Shown here: one piece after another, positions 7,551 through 20,826 of the stretch
Layout of the letters: every line of letters begins with the position of its first letter
How positions within the stretch are numbered: position 1 is the stretch's first letter
Assembly: GCF_006715165.1 (NCBI RefSeq)
Contig: NZ_VFMS01000001.1
Span: 4,154,001 to 4,218,000, forward strand
Origin: Arthrobacter sp. SLBN-122
Lineage (GTDB): Bacteria > Actinomycetota > Actinomycetes > Actinomycetales > Micrococcaceae
Reading direction: 5' to 3'
Length of the DNA: 64,000 nucleotides
Notes under the pieces: generated by a model
Seen by the model: the letters and a program-made list of their open reading frames with translations, nothing else
What the model was told of the DNA's origin: nothing
Databases searched by the model: none
Program-made: the position numbers and the translations under genes

Positions 7551-8420
7551 ATGAGAACCTCACCCCGGCTCAGCCTGAACAACGGCGTGCTGATAGACCA
7601 GCTCGGCTTTGGGCTCTACAAGGTGCCGGCAGCAGACGCTGAAGGGCTGGTGGCCACCGCGCTCGCCGCCGGTTACCGCCATTTCGACACCGCCGCCATG
7701 TACGGGAACGAAACCGGCGTTGCCCGCGGCATCAGTTCCCAGCTGGGCGACGGGACCGGGAGCGGCGGGTCCGGGGAGCTGTCCCCGTCCCTGGCCCGGG
7801 AGGACATCTTCATCACCACGAAAGTGTGGAACGACCACCACGGCTACGACGCGGCGCTGCGCGCCTTCGATGATTCCATGGTCAACCTGGGCCTGGACTA
7901 TGTGGATATGTACCTGATCCACTGGCCCTGCCCCCGGCGGGGACTGTTCCCCGAAACTTACCGGGCCCTGGAAACGCTGTACCGGGAAGGCCGGGTCCGT
8001 GCCATCGGCGTTAGCAACTTCCAGCCGGCGCATCTTGACCGCCTGCTCCAAAGCGCCGAAGTGGTCCCGGCCGTCAACCAGGTCGAACTGCACCCGTGGC
8101 TGCAGCAGGAGGAACTGCGCAGCAGGCACGCGGAACTCGGCATCCGCACGGAAGCGTGGAGCCCGCTGGGCCGCGGCCAGGTGCTGGCCGACCCCGTCAT
8201 CCAAGCCTGCGCGGCCGAGCACCGGCGGACGCCTGCGCAGGTGATCCTTCGCTGGCACATGCAACTGGGAAACATCGCCATTCCCAAGGCCAGCTCCGAA
8301 GCAAGGATCCGGGAGAACCTCAACGTTTTCAATTTCGAGCTCTCCGAACGTGATCTGTTGGCCATCAAAGCGCTGGACCGCGGGCAGCGGACCGGGTCGC
8401 ACCCGGACAACGTCAACTAG
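7551..8420 (+). CDS. Aldo/keto reductase (AKR5-like)
   Basis: A 289-residue NADPH-dependent oxidoreductase with a TIM-barrel fold. GFGLYKVPAADAEG, HFDTAAMYGNE (catalytic Asp and Tyr), FITTKVWNDHHGY (Lys), YLIHWPCP (His), AIGVSNFQPAHL and IAIPKASSEARIREN (cofactor binding) are all present. The arrangement resembles 2,5-diketo-gluconate reductase-type AKRs that reduce small carbonyls; the substrate is unknown. The ATG at 7551 is preferred to the GTG at 7533. It starts a tight plus-strand run with a hydrolase and a glycosyltransferase. Confidence 0.92.
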   Translation: MRTSPRLSLNNGVLIDQLGFGLYKVPAADAEGLVATALAAGYRHFDTAAMYGNETGVARGISSQLGDGTGSGGSGELSPSLAREDIFITTKVWNDHHGYDAALRAFDDSMVNLGLDYVDMYLIHWPCPRRGLFPETYRALETLYREGRVRAIGVSNFQPAHLDRLLQSAEVVPAVNQVELHPWLQQEELRSRHAELGIRTEAWSPLGRGQVLADPVIQACAAEHRRTPAQVILRWHMQLGNIAIPKASSEARIRENLNVFNFELSERDLLAIKALDRGQRTGSHPDNVN

Positions 8421-8428
8421 GCCCGCGC

Positions 8429-9358
8429 ATGGACACCGTAAACCCGGGGGCCTCCCCCGCGCCTGCCTACCTGAGCCCGGAACTTTCCGCCCGCACCTCC
8501 ACGTCCACCGTGACCATCGACGGCGCCACGGTGGCCTCCTGGACGTATGAGCCACTGCAGGAGACACCGGAGACCCGCACGATTTTGGTGGTCCATGGGT
8601 TCCGCGGCGACCACCACGGGCTCCTGCGCGTCGCGGACCAGCTGCCGGAGATGCGCCTCATCATGCCTGACCTGCCCGGCTTTGGCAGGTCCGACGCCTT
8701 TGCCCGTGGCCCGCACTCGGTGGAGCGCTACGGGGCATTTCTCAGTGACTTCATGGCTTCCCAGGGCCTGGGGCCGGACACCGTGCTGCTGGGGCACTCG
8801 TTCGGATCCATCGTGGCGGCGCACTTCGTAGCGAACAACCCCACGGCCGTGCGTCCCTTGATCCTCATCAACCCCATCGCCGCTCCGGCGCTGGAAGGGC
8901 CAAAGGGCGTCATGACGCGGCTGGCGGTGCTGTACTACCGGCTGGCGGCACGGCTCCCGCAAGGGCCGGGGCTGGCCCTGCTGCGCAACCGGCTGATTGT
9001 GCGGGTGATGAGCGAGGCCATGGCCAAGACCCGTGACAGCGACCTGAGGGCCTTCATCCATGGCCAGCACCACGCGTACTTCAGTTCCTTCGCGGACCGG
9101 GACAGCCTGCTGGAGTCGTTCACTGCCTCCGTCAGCCACCATGTGGCAGAGGTGGCCGGAGAACTTGAACTGCCCGTACTGCTGATCGCGGGTGAAAAGG
9201 ATGAGATCGCCACCCTTCCCAGCCAGCACAGCCTCCTGTCACGGCTGCCGGACGGGGAGCTGAAGGTGATTCCCGGCGTCGGGCACCTGATCCACTACGA
9301 AACGCCGGAGCCGGCCGCCCGCTACATCCGCAGCTTCCTGAAGGACCATCCCGCGTGA
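8429..9358 (+). CDS. Alpha/beta hydrolase
   Basis: A 309-residue serine hydrolase. VVHGFRGDHHGL is the oxyanion-hole strand, LLGHSFGSIVAAH is the nucleophile elbow (Ser), and VGHLIHYETPE carries the catalytic His. PDLPGFGRSD is the usual DxPGxG turn. No secretion signal is seen. It begins eight bases after the aldo/keto reductase and its TGA overlaps the GTG of the next gene by four bases, so the three are probably co-transcribed. The substrate cannot be inferred. Confidence 0.9.
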   Translation: MDTVNPGASPAPAYLSPELSARTSTSTVTIDGATVASWTYEPLQETPETRTILVVHGFRGDHHGLLRVADQLPEMRLIMPDLPGFGRSDAFARGPHSVERYGAFLSDFMASQGLGPDTVLLGHSFGSIVAAHFVANNPTAVRPLILINPIAAPALEGPKGVMTRLAVLYYRLAARLPQGPGLALLRNRLIVRVMSEAMAKTRDSDLRAFIHGQHHAYFSSFADRDSLLESFTASVSHHVAEVAGELELPVLLIAGEKDEIATLPSQHSLLSRLPDGELKVIPGVGHLIHYETPEPAARYIRSFLKDHPA

Positions 9359-10431
9359 AGATCGTCATTGATGCACGTTTCACCCGTACCGACCATCACG
9401 ACGGCATCAGCCGCTACGGAGCCAGCCTGATCGCTGCCACGGCGAAGATCGCTGACGTCTCCATGCTGGTTTCCGACGTCCGGCAGCTTGCACTCCTCCC
9501 GGACGTGCCGTACACGCTCATCAGCAGCCCGCTGTCACCGCTGGAACTCTTCGTTGCCCGGAAGGTCAACGCCATCGGGGCGGACGTGGTGGTGTGCCCC
9601 ATGCAGACCATGGGCACCTGGGGGCGGAAGTACGGGCTGATCCTGACCCTGCACGACCTCATCTACTATGAGCACCCTGCTCCCCCGGGGTTCCTGCCGG
9701 CCCCCGTCAGGGTGCTCTGGCGCCTCTACCACAAGGCGTTCTGGCCGCAGCGGCTCCTGCTCAACCGGGCCGATACCGTGGCCACCATCAGCCGGACCAC
9801 AGAGGCCCTGATGGCCAAGTACCGTTTGACGAAAAGGCCCGTGCGCATTATCGCCAACGCACCCCAGCCGGCGCAGGAACCACGCAAGCCGGACCACGGC
9901 GCGGACAAAACGGTCATTTACATGGGTTCATTCATGCCCTACAAGAACGTGGAAACCATGGTGGCAGGCATGGCAGGGCTGCCCGGTTACACGCTCCACC
10001 TGCTCAGCCGGATCACGCCCCAGCGGAGGGTGGAACTGGAACGCATCGTCCCGCCGGGCGCCTCCGTGGTGTTCCACAACGGCGTGACCGACGCGGAGTA
10101 TGACGGGCTGCTGCGGCGGGCAACGGCACTGGTGAGCCTGTCCCGGGCCGAGGGATACGGCCTTCCCCTCGTGGAGGCCATGGCGGTGGGGACCCCGGTG
10201 ATCGCCAGCGACATTCCGATCTTCCGCGAAGTGGGATCCGACGCTGCCATCTACGTGGATCCGGAGTCTCCCGGGCAGTTCGCGGACGCTGTGCGGCAGC
10301 TGCAGGATGAGCGGCACTGGCAGGAGATGTCGCGCCGCTCCCTGGCCCGGGCAGCGGAGTTCAGCTGGGATGAATCGGCACGCCAACTGGTGGACGCGGC
10401 GCACGAGGTAGTGGCGAAGAGGCATCACTAA
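9355..10431 (+). CDS. Glycosyltransferase family 4 protein
   Basis: A 358-residue GT-B fold glycosyltransferase. The N-terminus MKIVIDARFTRTDHHDGISRY is typical of GT4 enzymes acting on cell-surface glycans. The C-terminal nucleotide-sugar site is clear: VIYMGSFMPYKNVETMV, SRAEGYGLPLVEAMAVGTPV with the EX7E motif, and a final helical cap. It starts at a GTG overlapping the hydrolase stop (GTGA), implying translational coupling. The acceptor and donor sugars are unknown. Confidence 0.9.
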   Translation: MKIVIDARFTRTDHHDGISRYGASLIAATAKIADVSMLVSDVRQLALLPDVPYTLISSPLSPLELFVARKVNAIGADVVVCPMQTMGTWGRKYGLILTLHDLIYYEHPAPPGFLPAPVRVLWRLYHKAFWPQRLLLNRADTVATISRTTEALMAKYRLTKRPVRIIANAPQPAQEPRKPDHGADKTVIYMGSFMPYKNVETMVAGMAGLPGYTLHLLSRITPQRRVELERIVPPGASVVFHNGVTDAEYDGLLRRATALVSLSRAEGYGLPLVEAMAVGTPVIASDIPIFREVGSDAAIYVDPESPGQFADAVRQLQDERHWQEMSRRSLARAAEFSWDESARQLVDAAHEVVAKRHH

Positions 10432-10481
10432 GGACGTCACCACTTAGAGGACGTCAACAGTTACAGGACGTCAACACCGTC
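10431..10481. repeat. Three 17-bp direct repeats beginning AGGACGTCA
   Basis: AGGACGTCA occurs at 10431, 10448 and 10465 with the same 17-base period; the remaining bases of each unit are partly conserved. The array spans the gap between the convergent glycosyltransferase and priA genes and includes the last codons of priA. Its role is unknown and it may be a replication-slippage product. Confidence 0.6.
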
Positions 10482-12545
10482 CAGGCGCAGCTGCACGGGG
10501 TCCGTGGCCCGTTTGGCGGCCACGGCTGCGCGGGTCACCCGCAGGACACGGACGACGGCGGTGGCCTGGCCGTAAGGAAAGAACAGCAGTGTCCGCACGT
10601 CCTCGGCCGAGCGCCTGCCGGAGGGGGGTGCGGTCAGCAGGAGCGGCGCCGGGCCCGCGGCGCGGACTGTTATGCCCGTGCGGGCAAGGTCCGCTTCCAC
10701 GGCTCCAGTGTAGTGTTCGACGGCGGCGCGCGGCCCGGTGACAGAGGCAATCCGGACCGCCGGGGGAAGCTGCAGTTCCACGCGGAGGGACAGCTCCCGC
10801 TGCGCATAGCCGGCCGGGTCCCATCGCAGCAGGGCGCCGGTGCCGGCGGTCTCCGTTGCGGTGACCACCACCAGCCCGCCGTCCGGGGCGGGGCGCACCA
10901 GGGCAGCGGCGTTGAACCAGCGGCGCACGGTGTCTTCGCCCGCGCGGAGGGTTTCCCGGCGCAGCAGGGAATCCCCGTCCAGCAGCAGGGCGGCGGCATA
11001 TCCGGCCTCCGCGACCGGTTCGGCCCCCACCGTTGCCACCACCAGCGCCTTGCCCGTGCCTACTGTGGTCTTTACCTGGTCCCCTGACGAGGTGATGACC
11101 GTTGTGCCGGGAAACGCCCGGCCAAGCTCCTCGGCGGTGCGCAGGACTCCGGTGGCCCCTTTCCGGAGCTGCCGGCCGCCGCAGTGGGAGCACTTCCAGT
11201 CCGGGGCCGGGGTGGAACACCACCGGCACTGCGGCAGGGCGGAGGTGCCGGCCAGCGCCAAGGGTCCCTGGCAGTTACCGCAGCGGGCCGGTTCCCGGCA
11301 TGCTTCGCACACCAGCGAGGGCGCGTACCCTGCCCTGGCAACCTGGACCAGGACGGGACCGCGCTCGAGTCCCTCCTTGGCGGCCTGCCATGCTGCGTGC
11401 GGCAGCCGCGCGATGGTTGCCAGCGGGTCCCGTTCCTGCTCGAAGCTGTCGGCAGTGCTGAGGACGCGTGGAACAGTCCTGCGGACGGTGGCACGCTCGG
11501 TTGCTACCGGGACGGCCCACCCGGCTTCCACCAGCCGCTGGACCTCGGTGCTGCGTGCATGCCCTGCAAGGAGGCAGGCAGTATTTTCCTGCTCGGCCCG
11601 AAGGAGCAGGACTTCCCGGGCATGGGCGTACGGTGCGCGCTGCTCGATGTGGAGGTCGTCGCCGTCGTCCCAGCACGCGACGAGCCCCAGGTGCCGCACC
11701 GGCGCGAAGGCCGCTGAGCGCGTACCGATGGCGATGGTGGCCGTGCCTGCGAGCAGGCGCAGGAAGCTCCGGTACCGGGGTGTGGGGCCGTCGTCGGCCG
11801 TGAGCCTGGCCACGGCCGTCCCAGGTACCAGGTCCTTGAGTGCCTGCTCCAGCCGGTCGAGGTCCCGGTAGTCGGGAACCACCAGCAGCGCGCCCCTGCC
11901 GGAGGCATAAGCTGCGGCAGCGGCCTGGGCAAGCATGGCCGGCCAACCGGCGGTACCATAGCCCTGCAGCGGGTTGACGGCGGCGCGCGGGGATCCCCCG
12001 CTGGCCAGGTGCCGGAGGAACGCGGCACCGGTGCGGTAGGCGGTCCAGGCTGAAGAGCCGACGGTGCCGGGCGGGGGTTGGGTGCCCTCTCCCTCCGCGG
12101 GGTCCAGGGAGCCGGGGTAATCCTTTTCCAGCCTGGCGACCCGGGGTGGTACGGCGAGGCGCAGGACATCGCTGACCGTCCCTGCGTAGCGGGCAGCGAC
12201 GGCGTGGGCGAGGTCCCTGACGGCGGGCGTGAGGACCGGAACCGGGGACACGACTTTTGCCAGGGGCACCAGGGTGTGCCCGGCGTCGGACTGCGCCACA
12301 CGTTCAAGGAGGAATCCGCTGAGGTCCTGGCCGTTGAACTTGACCTTGACCCGGACTCCCGGCTGGGCCGCCTGGTCAAGTGCAACCGGGATTGCGTAGT
12401 CGAAGGGGCGGTCCAGATGCGGCAGCGGGGACTCAATGAGGACCCGCGCCACCGGAAGTTGCTCCGCCAGGTCAAGGCCGCCCGGCGTCTGCCGTGTGGG
12501 GAAACCCTGCAGCAGTGAGGGCTGGACGGAACTGTCAGGAGCCAT
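10461..12545 (-). CDS. priA: Primosomal protein N'-like protein, helicase motifs degenerate
   Basis: A 694-residue PriA homologue, the last gene of the pyrimidine-to-metK series. The N-terminal DNA-binding region (VARVLIESPLPHLDRPFDYA, VKFNGQDLSGFL) and the cysteine-rich insertion (CEACREPARCGNCQ, then CRWC and CSHC) are intact. The ATPase motifs are not: the Walker A loop reads LQGYGTAGWPAML without GKT, and the DEEH box reads CWDDGDD. Such degenerate PriA is known in Actinobacteria and is thought to load the primosome without helicase activity. The ATG at 12545 is used. Confidence 0.88.
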   Translation of the reverse strand: MAPDSSVQPSLLQGFPTRQTPGGLDLAEQLPVARVLIESPLPHLDRPFDYAIPVALDQAAQPGVRVKVKFNGQDLSGFLLERVAQSDAGHTLVPLAKVVSPVPVLTPAVRDLAHAVAARYAGTVSDVLRLAVPPRVARLEKDYPGSLDPAEGEGTQPPPGTVGSSAWTAYRTGAAFLRHLASGGSPRAAVNPLQGYGTAGWPAMLAQAAAAAYASGRGALLVVPDYRDLDRLEQALKDLVPGTAVARLTADDGPTPRYRSFLRLLAGTATIAIGTRSAAFAPVRHLGLVACWDDGDDLHIEQRAPYAHAREVLLLRAEQENTACLLAGHARSTEVQRLVEAGWAVPVATERATVRRTVPRVLSTADSFEQERDPLATIARLPHAAWQAAKEGLERGPVLVQVARAGYAPSLVCEACREPARCGNCQGPLALAGTSALPQCRWCSTPAPDWKCSHCGGRQLRKGATGVLRTAEELGRAFPGTTVITSSGDQVKTTVGTGKALVVATVGAEPVAEAGYAAALLLDGDSLLRRETLRAGEDTVRRWFNAAALVRPAPDGGLVVVTATETAGTGALLRWDPAGYAQRELSLRVELQLPPAVRIASVTGPRAAVEHYTGAVEADLARTGITVRAAGPAPLLLTAPPSGRRSAEDVRTLLFFPYGQATAVVRVLRVTRAAVAAKRATDPVQLRLDGVDVL

Positions 12546-12655
12546 GGCAGTTACCTCCGTTCAGCGGCCGGGTTGGACAGGAACAGCCAAGCACCGGGCA
12601 CTGACATTGGACTTCCGGCCTGGGTGATTGTGCTTCCGCCCTGGGCGGGAGTGGA

Positions 12656-13891
<1,236 letters not shown>

Positions 13892-14026
13892 TCAACTACC
13901 TTACTGGTTGGTGTCGGCACTCCCGTCAGGGAGCAGTCTGTAGATGTCCCCGTGCTAAGCAAAGGTGGCCGGAAACACTTCAGGCGGGCGCTGAAACAGG
14001 TTCAGTTGAAGGAAACCCGGTTCAGG

Positions 14027-15259
14027 TCACAAGGAAACATGGTTCAGTTCAAAACTGATGCGGCGGATGATGGCTTCCGAAACCTCTGTCTTGGTTCCTG
14101 ACGCTTCCTGTGGTTCGGAACCGGAGCGCGAGAGGATGACCACCGAGTTGGAGTCCTGCCCGAAGACCTTGTCCGTGCCCACGTGGTTCACCACCAGCAG
14201 GTCGCAGCCCTTCCGCTGCAGTTTTGCTTCCGCATACGCCAGGACGTCGCCGTCGCTGTCCCCCGTTTCGGCCGCGAAACCGACGATGAGTTGCCCGGCC
14301 CCGGCGGCACCGACGGTGCGCTGCTCCACGAGCTCCTGCAAAATATCGGGGTTTCGGACCAGGGTGATGACGGGATCGGCGGTGTCGTCCCGCTTCTTGA
14401 TCTTGGTGTCCGATACTTCGGCCGGGCGGAAATCGGCCACGGCTGCGGACATGATGACGACGTCGGACACGGCAGCGGCGTGCAGTGCGGCTTCCCGGAG
14501 TTGCAGGGCCGTCTCCACGCGCACCACTTCCACGCCCGCCGGCGGTGGAACGTCCATGTGGGCTGCCAGCAACCGTACGGAAGCGCCCGCGTTGCGTGCT
14601 GCGACGGCAAGTGCCACCCCCTGTTTGCCGGAGGAGCGGTTGCCGAGGAAGCGCACGGGGTCCAGGGGTTCGCGGGTTCCGCCGGCGCTGATGGTGACGG
14701 TGCGGCCGGCAAGGGGCAGCTGGTAATCGCCCTGTCCCTGCAGCAGGGCCATGGCTGCGTCGAAGATCACCTGGGGTTCCGGAAGCCTGCCGGGGCCCGA
14801 GTCGGCGCCGGTCAGCCTTCCCGAGGCCGGCTCCAGGACAGCGGCTCCGCGGCTGCGGAGCGTTTCCACGTTGGCCCGGGTGGCTGCATGCTGCCACATT
14901 TCGGTGTGCATCGCGGGGGCGAACAGCACCGGGCCGTGGGCCATCAGCAGGGTGTTGGTGAGCAGGTCCCCAGCCTGGCCGGTGGCAGCCTTCGCCAGGA
15001 GGTCCGCCGTGGCGGGTGCCACCACCACCAGGTCTGCCTCATGGCCGAGGCGCACGTGGTTGACCAGGTGCACGTCATCGAAAACACTGTTGCTCACCGG
15101 GTTTCCGGACAGCGCCTCCCAGGTGGCGGTTCCGATGAAGCGGGTGGACGCCTCAGTGGGAATCACCGTGACGTCATGGCCGGCTTCAGTAAAAAGCCGG
15201 AGGAGCGATGCCACCTTGTAGGCGGCGATCCCTCCCCCGACTCCGAGGACTATGCGCAC
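14027..15259 (-). CDS. coaBC: Bifunctional phosphopantothenoylcysteine decarboxylase / phosphopantothenate-cysteine ligase
   Basis: Two steps of coenzyme A synthesis in one 410-residue flavoprotein. The CoaC half (about 1-180) has GVGGGIAAYK, the catalytic-histidine segment NHVRLG and PAMHTEMW. The CoaB half (about 185-410) has TISAGGTREPLDPVRFLGN for CTP and substrate binding, and LIVGFAAETGD. The GTG at 15259 follows GGAGG, giving MRIVLGVGGGIAAYK. It is 38 bases downstream of rpoZ, as in most Actinobacteria. Confidence 0.96.
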   Translation of the reverse strand: MRIVLGVGGGIAAYKVASLLRLFTEAGHDVTVIPTEASTRFIGTATWEALSGNPVSNSVFDDVHLVNHVRLGHEADLVVVAPATADLLAKAATGQAGDLLTNTLLMAHGPVLFAPAMHTEMWQHAATRANVETLRSRGAAVLEPASGRLTGADSGPGRLPEPQVIFDAAMALLQGQGDYQLPLAGRTVTISAGGTREPLDPVRFLGNRSSGKQGVALAVAARNAGASVRLLAAHMDVPPPAGVEVVRVETALQLREAALHAAAVSDVVIMSAAVADFRPAEVSDTKIKKRDDTADPVITLVRNPDILQELVEQRTVGAAGAGQLIVGFAAETGDSDGDVLAYAEAKLQRKGCDLLVVNHVGTDKVFGQDSNSVVILSRSGSEPQEASGTKTEVSEAIIRRISFELNHVSL

Positions 15260-15297
15260 GTGACCTCCGTCAACAGCAAGTCAGTTCAGCGGCAGGA

Positions 15298-15558
15298 TTA
15301 CTCTGCAGCTTCGATCGGCGTGGAAACCAGCTTGCCTTCGTTGATCTCGCGCAGCGCGATGGACAGCGACTTTTCGTTCAGCTTGGTGTCAACCAGGGGT
15401 CCGACGTATTCGAACAGGCCCTCGTGCAGCTGGGCGTAGTAGGCGTTGATCTGACGAGCACGCTTGGCACCGAAGATCACCAGGCCGTACTTGGAGTCGG
15501 CTGCCTCAAGCAGCGAGTCGATCGGCGGGTTGATGATGCCTTCAAGGTTCGTGGACAC
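15298..15558 (-). CDS. rpoZ: RNA polymerase omega subunit
   Basis: An 86-residue subunit that helps assemble RNA polymerase by binding beta prime. [29 protein letters not shown] is the conserved omega core with the KY and AKRARQI segments (here split: [10 protein letters not shown], then [15 protein letters not shown]). The GTG at 15558 follows TTGGAGAATTC. It sits between gmk and coaBC in the same operon. Confidence 0.95.
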   Translation of the reverse strand: MSTNLEGIINPPIDSLLEAADSKYGLVIFGAKRARQINAYYAQLHEGLFEYVGPLVDTKLNEKSLSIALREINEGKLVSTPIEAAE

Positions 15559-15573
15559 GAATTCTCCAAATTC

Positions 15574-16167
15574 CTAGCGGGCTGACGGTTCCGGCAGCTG
15601 TGGATGCGGTGTCAGCCCCATGAGTGAAACAAGCTCGTCCGCTGCCCGGCGGACGTCGTCATTGATGACGGTGTGGTCGAACTCCGGTTCAGCAGCAAGT
15701 TCCAGTTTAGCGGTTTCCAGGCGCCGCTGCTGTTCTTCGGGTGTTTCGGTGCCGCGGCCCACCAGCCGGCGGACCATCTCGTCCCAGGTGGGCGGGGCCA
15801 GGAAGACGAACTGGGCGTCCGGGACGGCTTCCTTTACCTGGCGCGCACCCTGCAGGTCGATCTCGAGCAGCACGGAGCGGCCCTCTGCAATGGCCTGGTT
15901 CACGGTGCTCTTCAGGGTGCCGTAGGTGTTCTGCCCGTGGACGACGGCCCACTCAAGAAGTTCGCCGTCGGCGATGAGCTGTTCGAACTCGTCCTTAGTC
16001 TTGAAGAAGTAGTGGACGCCATCCACCTCCCCTGGCCGGGGCGCCCGCGTGGTGGCCGAAACGGAAAGCCAGACCTCGGGGTAGTTGTCACGGATGTAAG
16101 TGGACACGGTGCCTTTGCCAACAGCCGTCGGACCTGCGAGGACTGTCAGTCCAGGTTTCTTGCTCAC
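15574..16167 (-). CDS. gmk: Guanylate kinase
   Basis: Phosphorylates GMP to GDP. The 197-residue protein has the P-loop [11 protein letters not shown] near its N-terminus, [19 protein letters not shown] for GMP binding and [12 protein letters not shown]. The start is a GTG at 16167 preceded by AAAGGAATAC. Downstream of mihF and 15 bases before rpoZ, it belongs to the nucleotide-metabolism end of the operon. Confidence 0.96.
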   Translation of the reverse strand: MSKKPGLTVLAGPTAVGKGTVSTYIRDNYPEVWLSVSATTRAPRPGEVDGVHYFFKTKDEFEQLIADGELLEWAVVHGQNTYGTLKSTVNQAIAEGRSVLLEIDLQGARQVKEAVPDAQFVFLAPPTWDEMVRRLVGRGTETPEEQQRRLETAKLELAAEPEFDHTVINDDVRRAADELVSLMGLTPHPQLPEPSAR

Positions 16168-16212
16168 GTATTCCTTTTGCCGCAGTTGGGGAAAGACAGG
16201 ACGCCGCCTGCC

Positions 16213-16539
16213 TCAATGCTCATCTATAAAATCTACCAGCGCCCGGCGTTGGTGGACGCCCAGGCCCCGGACCCTGCGGGACGCCGCGATGCCAAGCTGC
16301 TGCATGATGGCGGCAGCCCGCACCTTCCCGATGCCGGGAAGGGCCTCGAGCAGTTCCGAGACCTTCATGCGTGCCAGCGCGTCGTCCTCCAGGGCGGAGC
16401 TGATGATGTCCGCTGCGGACCTGTCGCCGTTCCGAAGGCTTTCCTTTGCTGCGGCACGGGTGGCCCTGGCCGCTGCTGCCTTGCCCAGGGCGTCGGCCCG
16501 TTCAGATGCGGAAAGAGGTCGCAGGACCATCACGGACAC
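16213..16539 (-). CDS. mihF: Actinobacterial integration host factor (mIHF)
   Basis: A 108-residue nucleoid-associated protein specific to Actinobacteria. The C-terminal segment MKVSELLEALPGIGKVRAAA followed by IMQQLGIAASRRVRGLG is the helix-two-turn-helix DNA-binding core of mIHF. The N-terminal helix is Ala/Arg rich. The start may be the GTG at 16539 (MSVMVLRP), or GTG 16533 or ATG 16530; none has a strong Shine-Dalgarno. Its place between pyrF and gmk is conserved across the phylum. Confidence 0.92.
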   Translation of the reverse strand: MSVMVLRPLSASERADALGKAAAARATRAAAKESLRNGDRSAADIISSALEDDALARMKVSELLEALPGIGKVRAAAIMQQLGIAASRRVRGLGVHQRRALVDFIDEH

Positions 16540-16640
16540 CCCCGGATTCGGCGGATTTCATCCAAGGGCGGCCGCCCTTGGACCTGTCCTGAAACTACCC
16601 TCTGGTGCAGCCCGAATCAATGCATCCCAGCAATTGCAGC

Positions 16641-17511
16641 CTATTGTCCGCGCAGCCCGTCCAGCGTGCGCAGGGCGGCCTCCCGCAGGCCGCGGACCTG
16701 CGGACCTGCCGAAAGGATGTCGCGGCTGGAGGTTCCCAGGACCAGCGGGTAGGCGTCGCCGAAGGTGGCCCGAAGGTCCGCCGGCGTGGCCCCCTGCGCT
16801 CCCAGGCCGGGCGCCAGGATGGGACCGCGGACGGCAGCGAGATCCATATCCAGATCCGTCAAAGCTGACCCCACGGTGGCGCCGACCACCAGGCCCACGG
16901 AGCCCAGGTTGCCCCCGTACCGGGAGTTTTCCGCCGCTGCCGCAGATGTGATCCTGCGCGCCACGGAATCCCTTCCGCCAACATGCTGGACCGAAGCTCC
17001 TTCAGGGTTGGAAGTCAGTGCCAGCACGAAGACACCGCGTCCGGTTTCGGCCGCGAGGTCCAGCGCGGGGCGCAGCGACTCGAAGCCAAGGTAGGGGCTC
17101 AGCGTGACGGAGTCCGCCGCCAGCGGGGACTCGTCCCGCAGCCAGGCGTCGGCATAGGCGGCCATGGTGGATCCGATGTCGCCGCGTTTGGCGTCGGCGA
17201 TGCTCAGGACAGACTCGTCCCGGGCGGTGGCCAGGATTTCCTCCAGTACCGCCATGCCGGCTGACCCGTGGCGTTCGTAAAGTGCCACCTGCGGCTTTAC
17301 CGCGGCAGCGAGCGGAGCCACCGCCTCCAGGACCGTCAGGGAAAAGCGCCGAAGCCCGGCGGCGTCGTCGTCCAGTCCCCAGCTCTTCAGCAGTGCCGGG
17401 TGCGGGTCGATGCCCACGCAGAGCGGGCCGCGGGCGGCCATGGCCGCGCCGAGCCGGGAGCCGAAGGACTCCCGGCCGGCGGTGGATACCGGGCTGTTGC
17501 CTGATGCCTGC

Positions 17512-17519
<8 letters not shown>
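16641..17519 (-). CDS. pyrF: Orotidine 5'-phosphate decarboxylase
   Basis: Last step of UMP synthesis. The 292-residue protein is the long mycobacterial-type OMP decarboxylase: [11 protein letters not shown] near residue 31 and the catalytic motif [11 protein letters not shown] with K111. [10 protein letters not shown] and APGLGAQGA bind the phosphate. The same frame is open much further upstream, but that part only shadows carB; the ATG at 17519 overlaps the carB stop by eight bases and begins [10 protein letters not shown]. It follows carB and precedes mihF. Confidence 0.95.

Positions 17520-20825
<3,306 letters not shown>

Positions 20826-20826
<1 letters not shown>

Noticed and set aside
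13892-14026. Possible SAM riboswitch before metK
   Set aside because: No conserved SAM-riboswitch core or multi-stem structure could be drawn in the 135-base gap.
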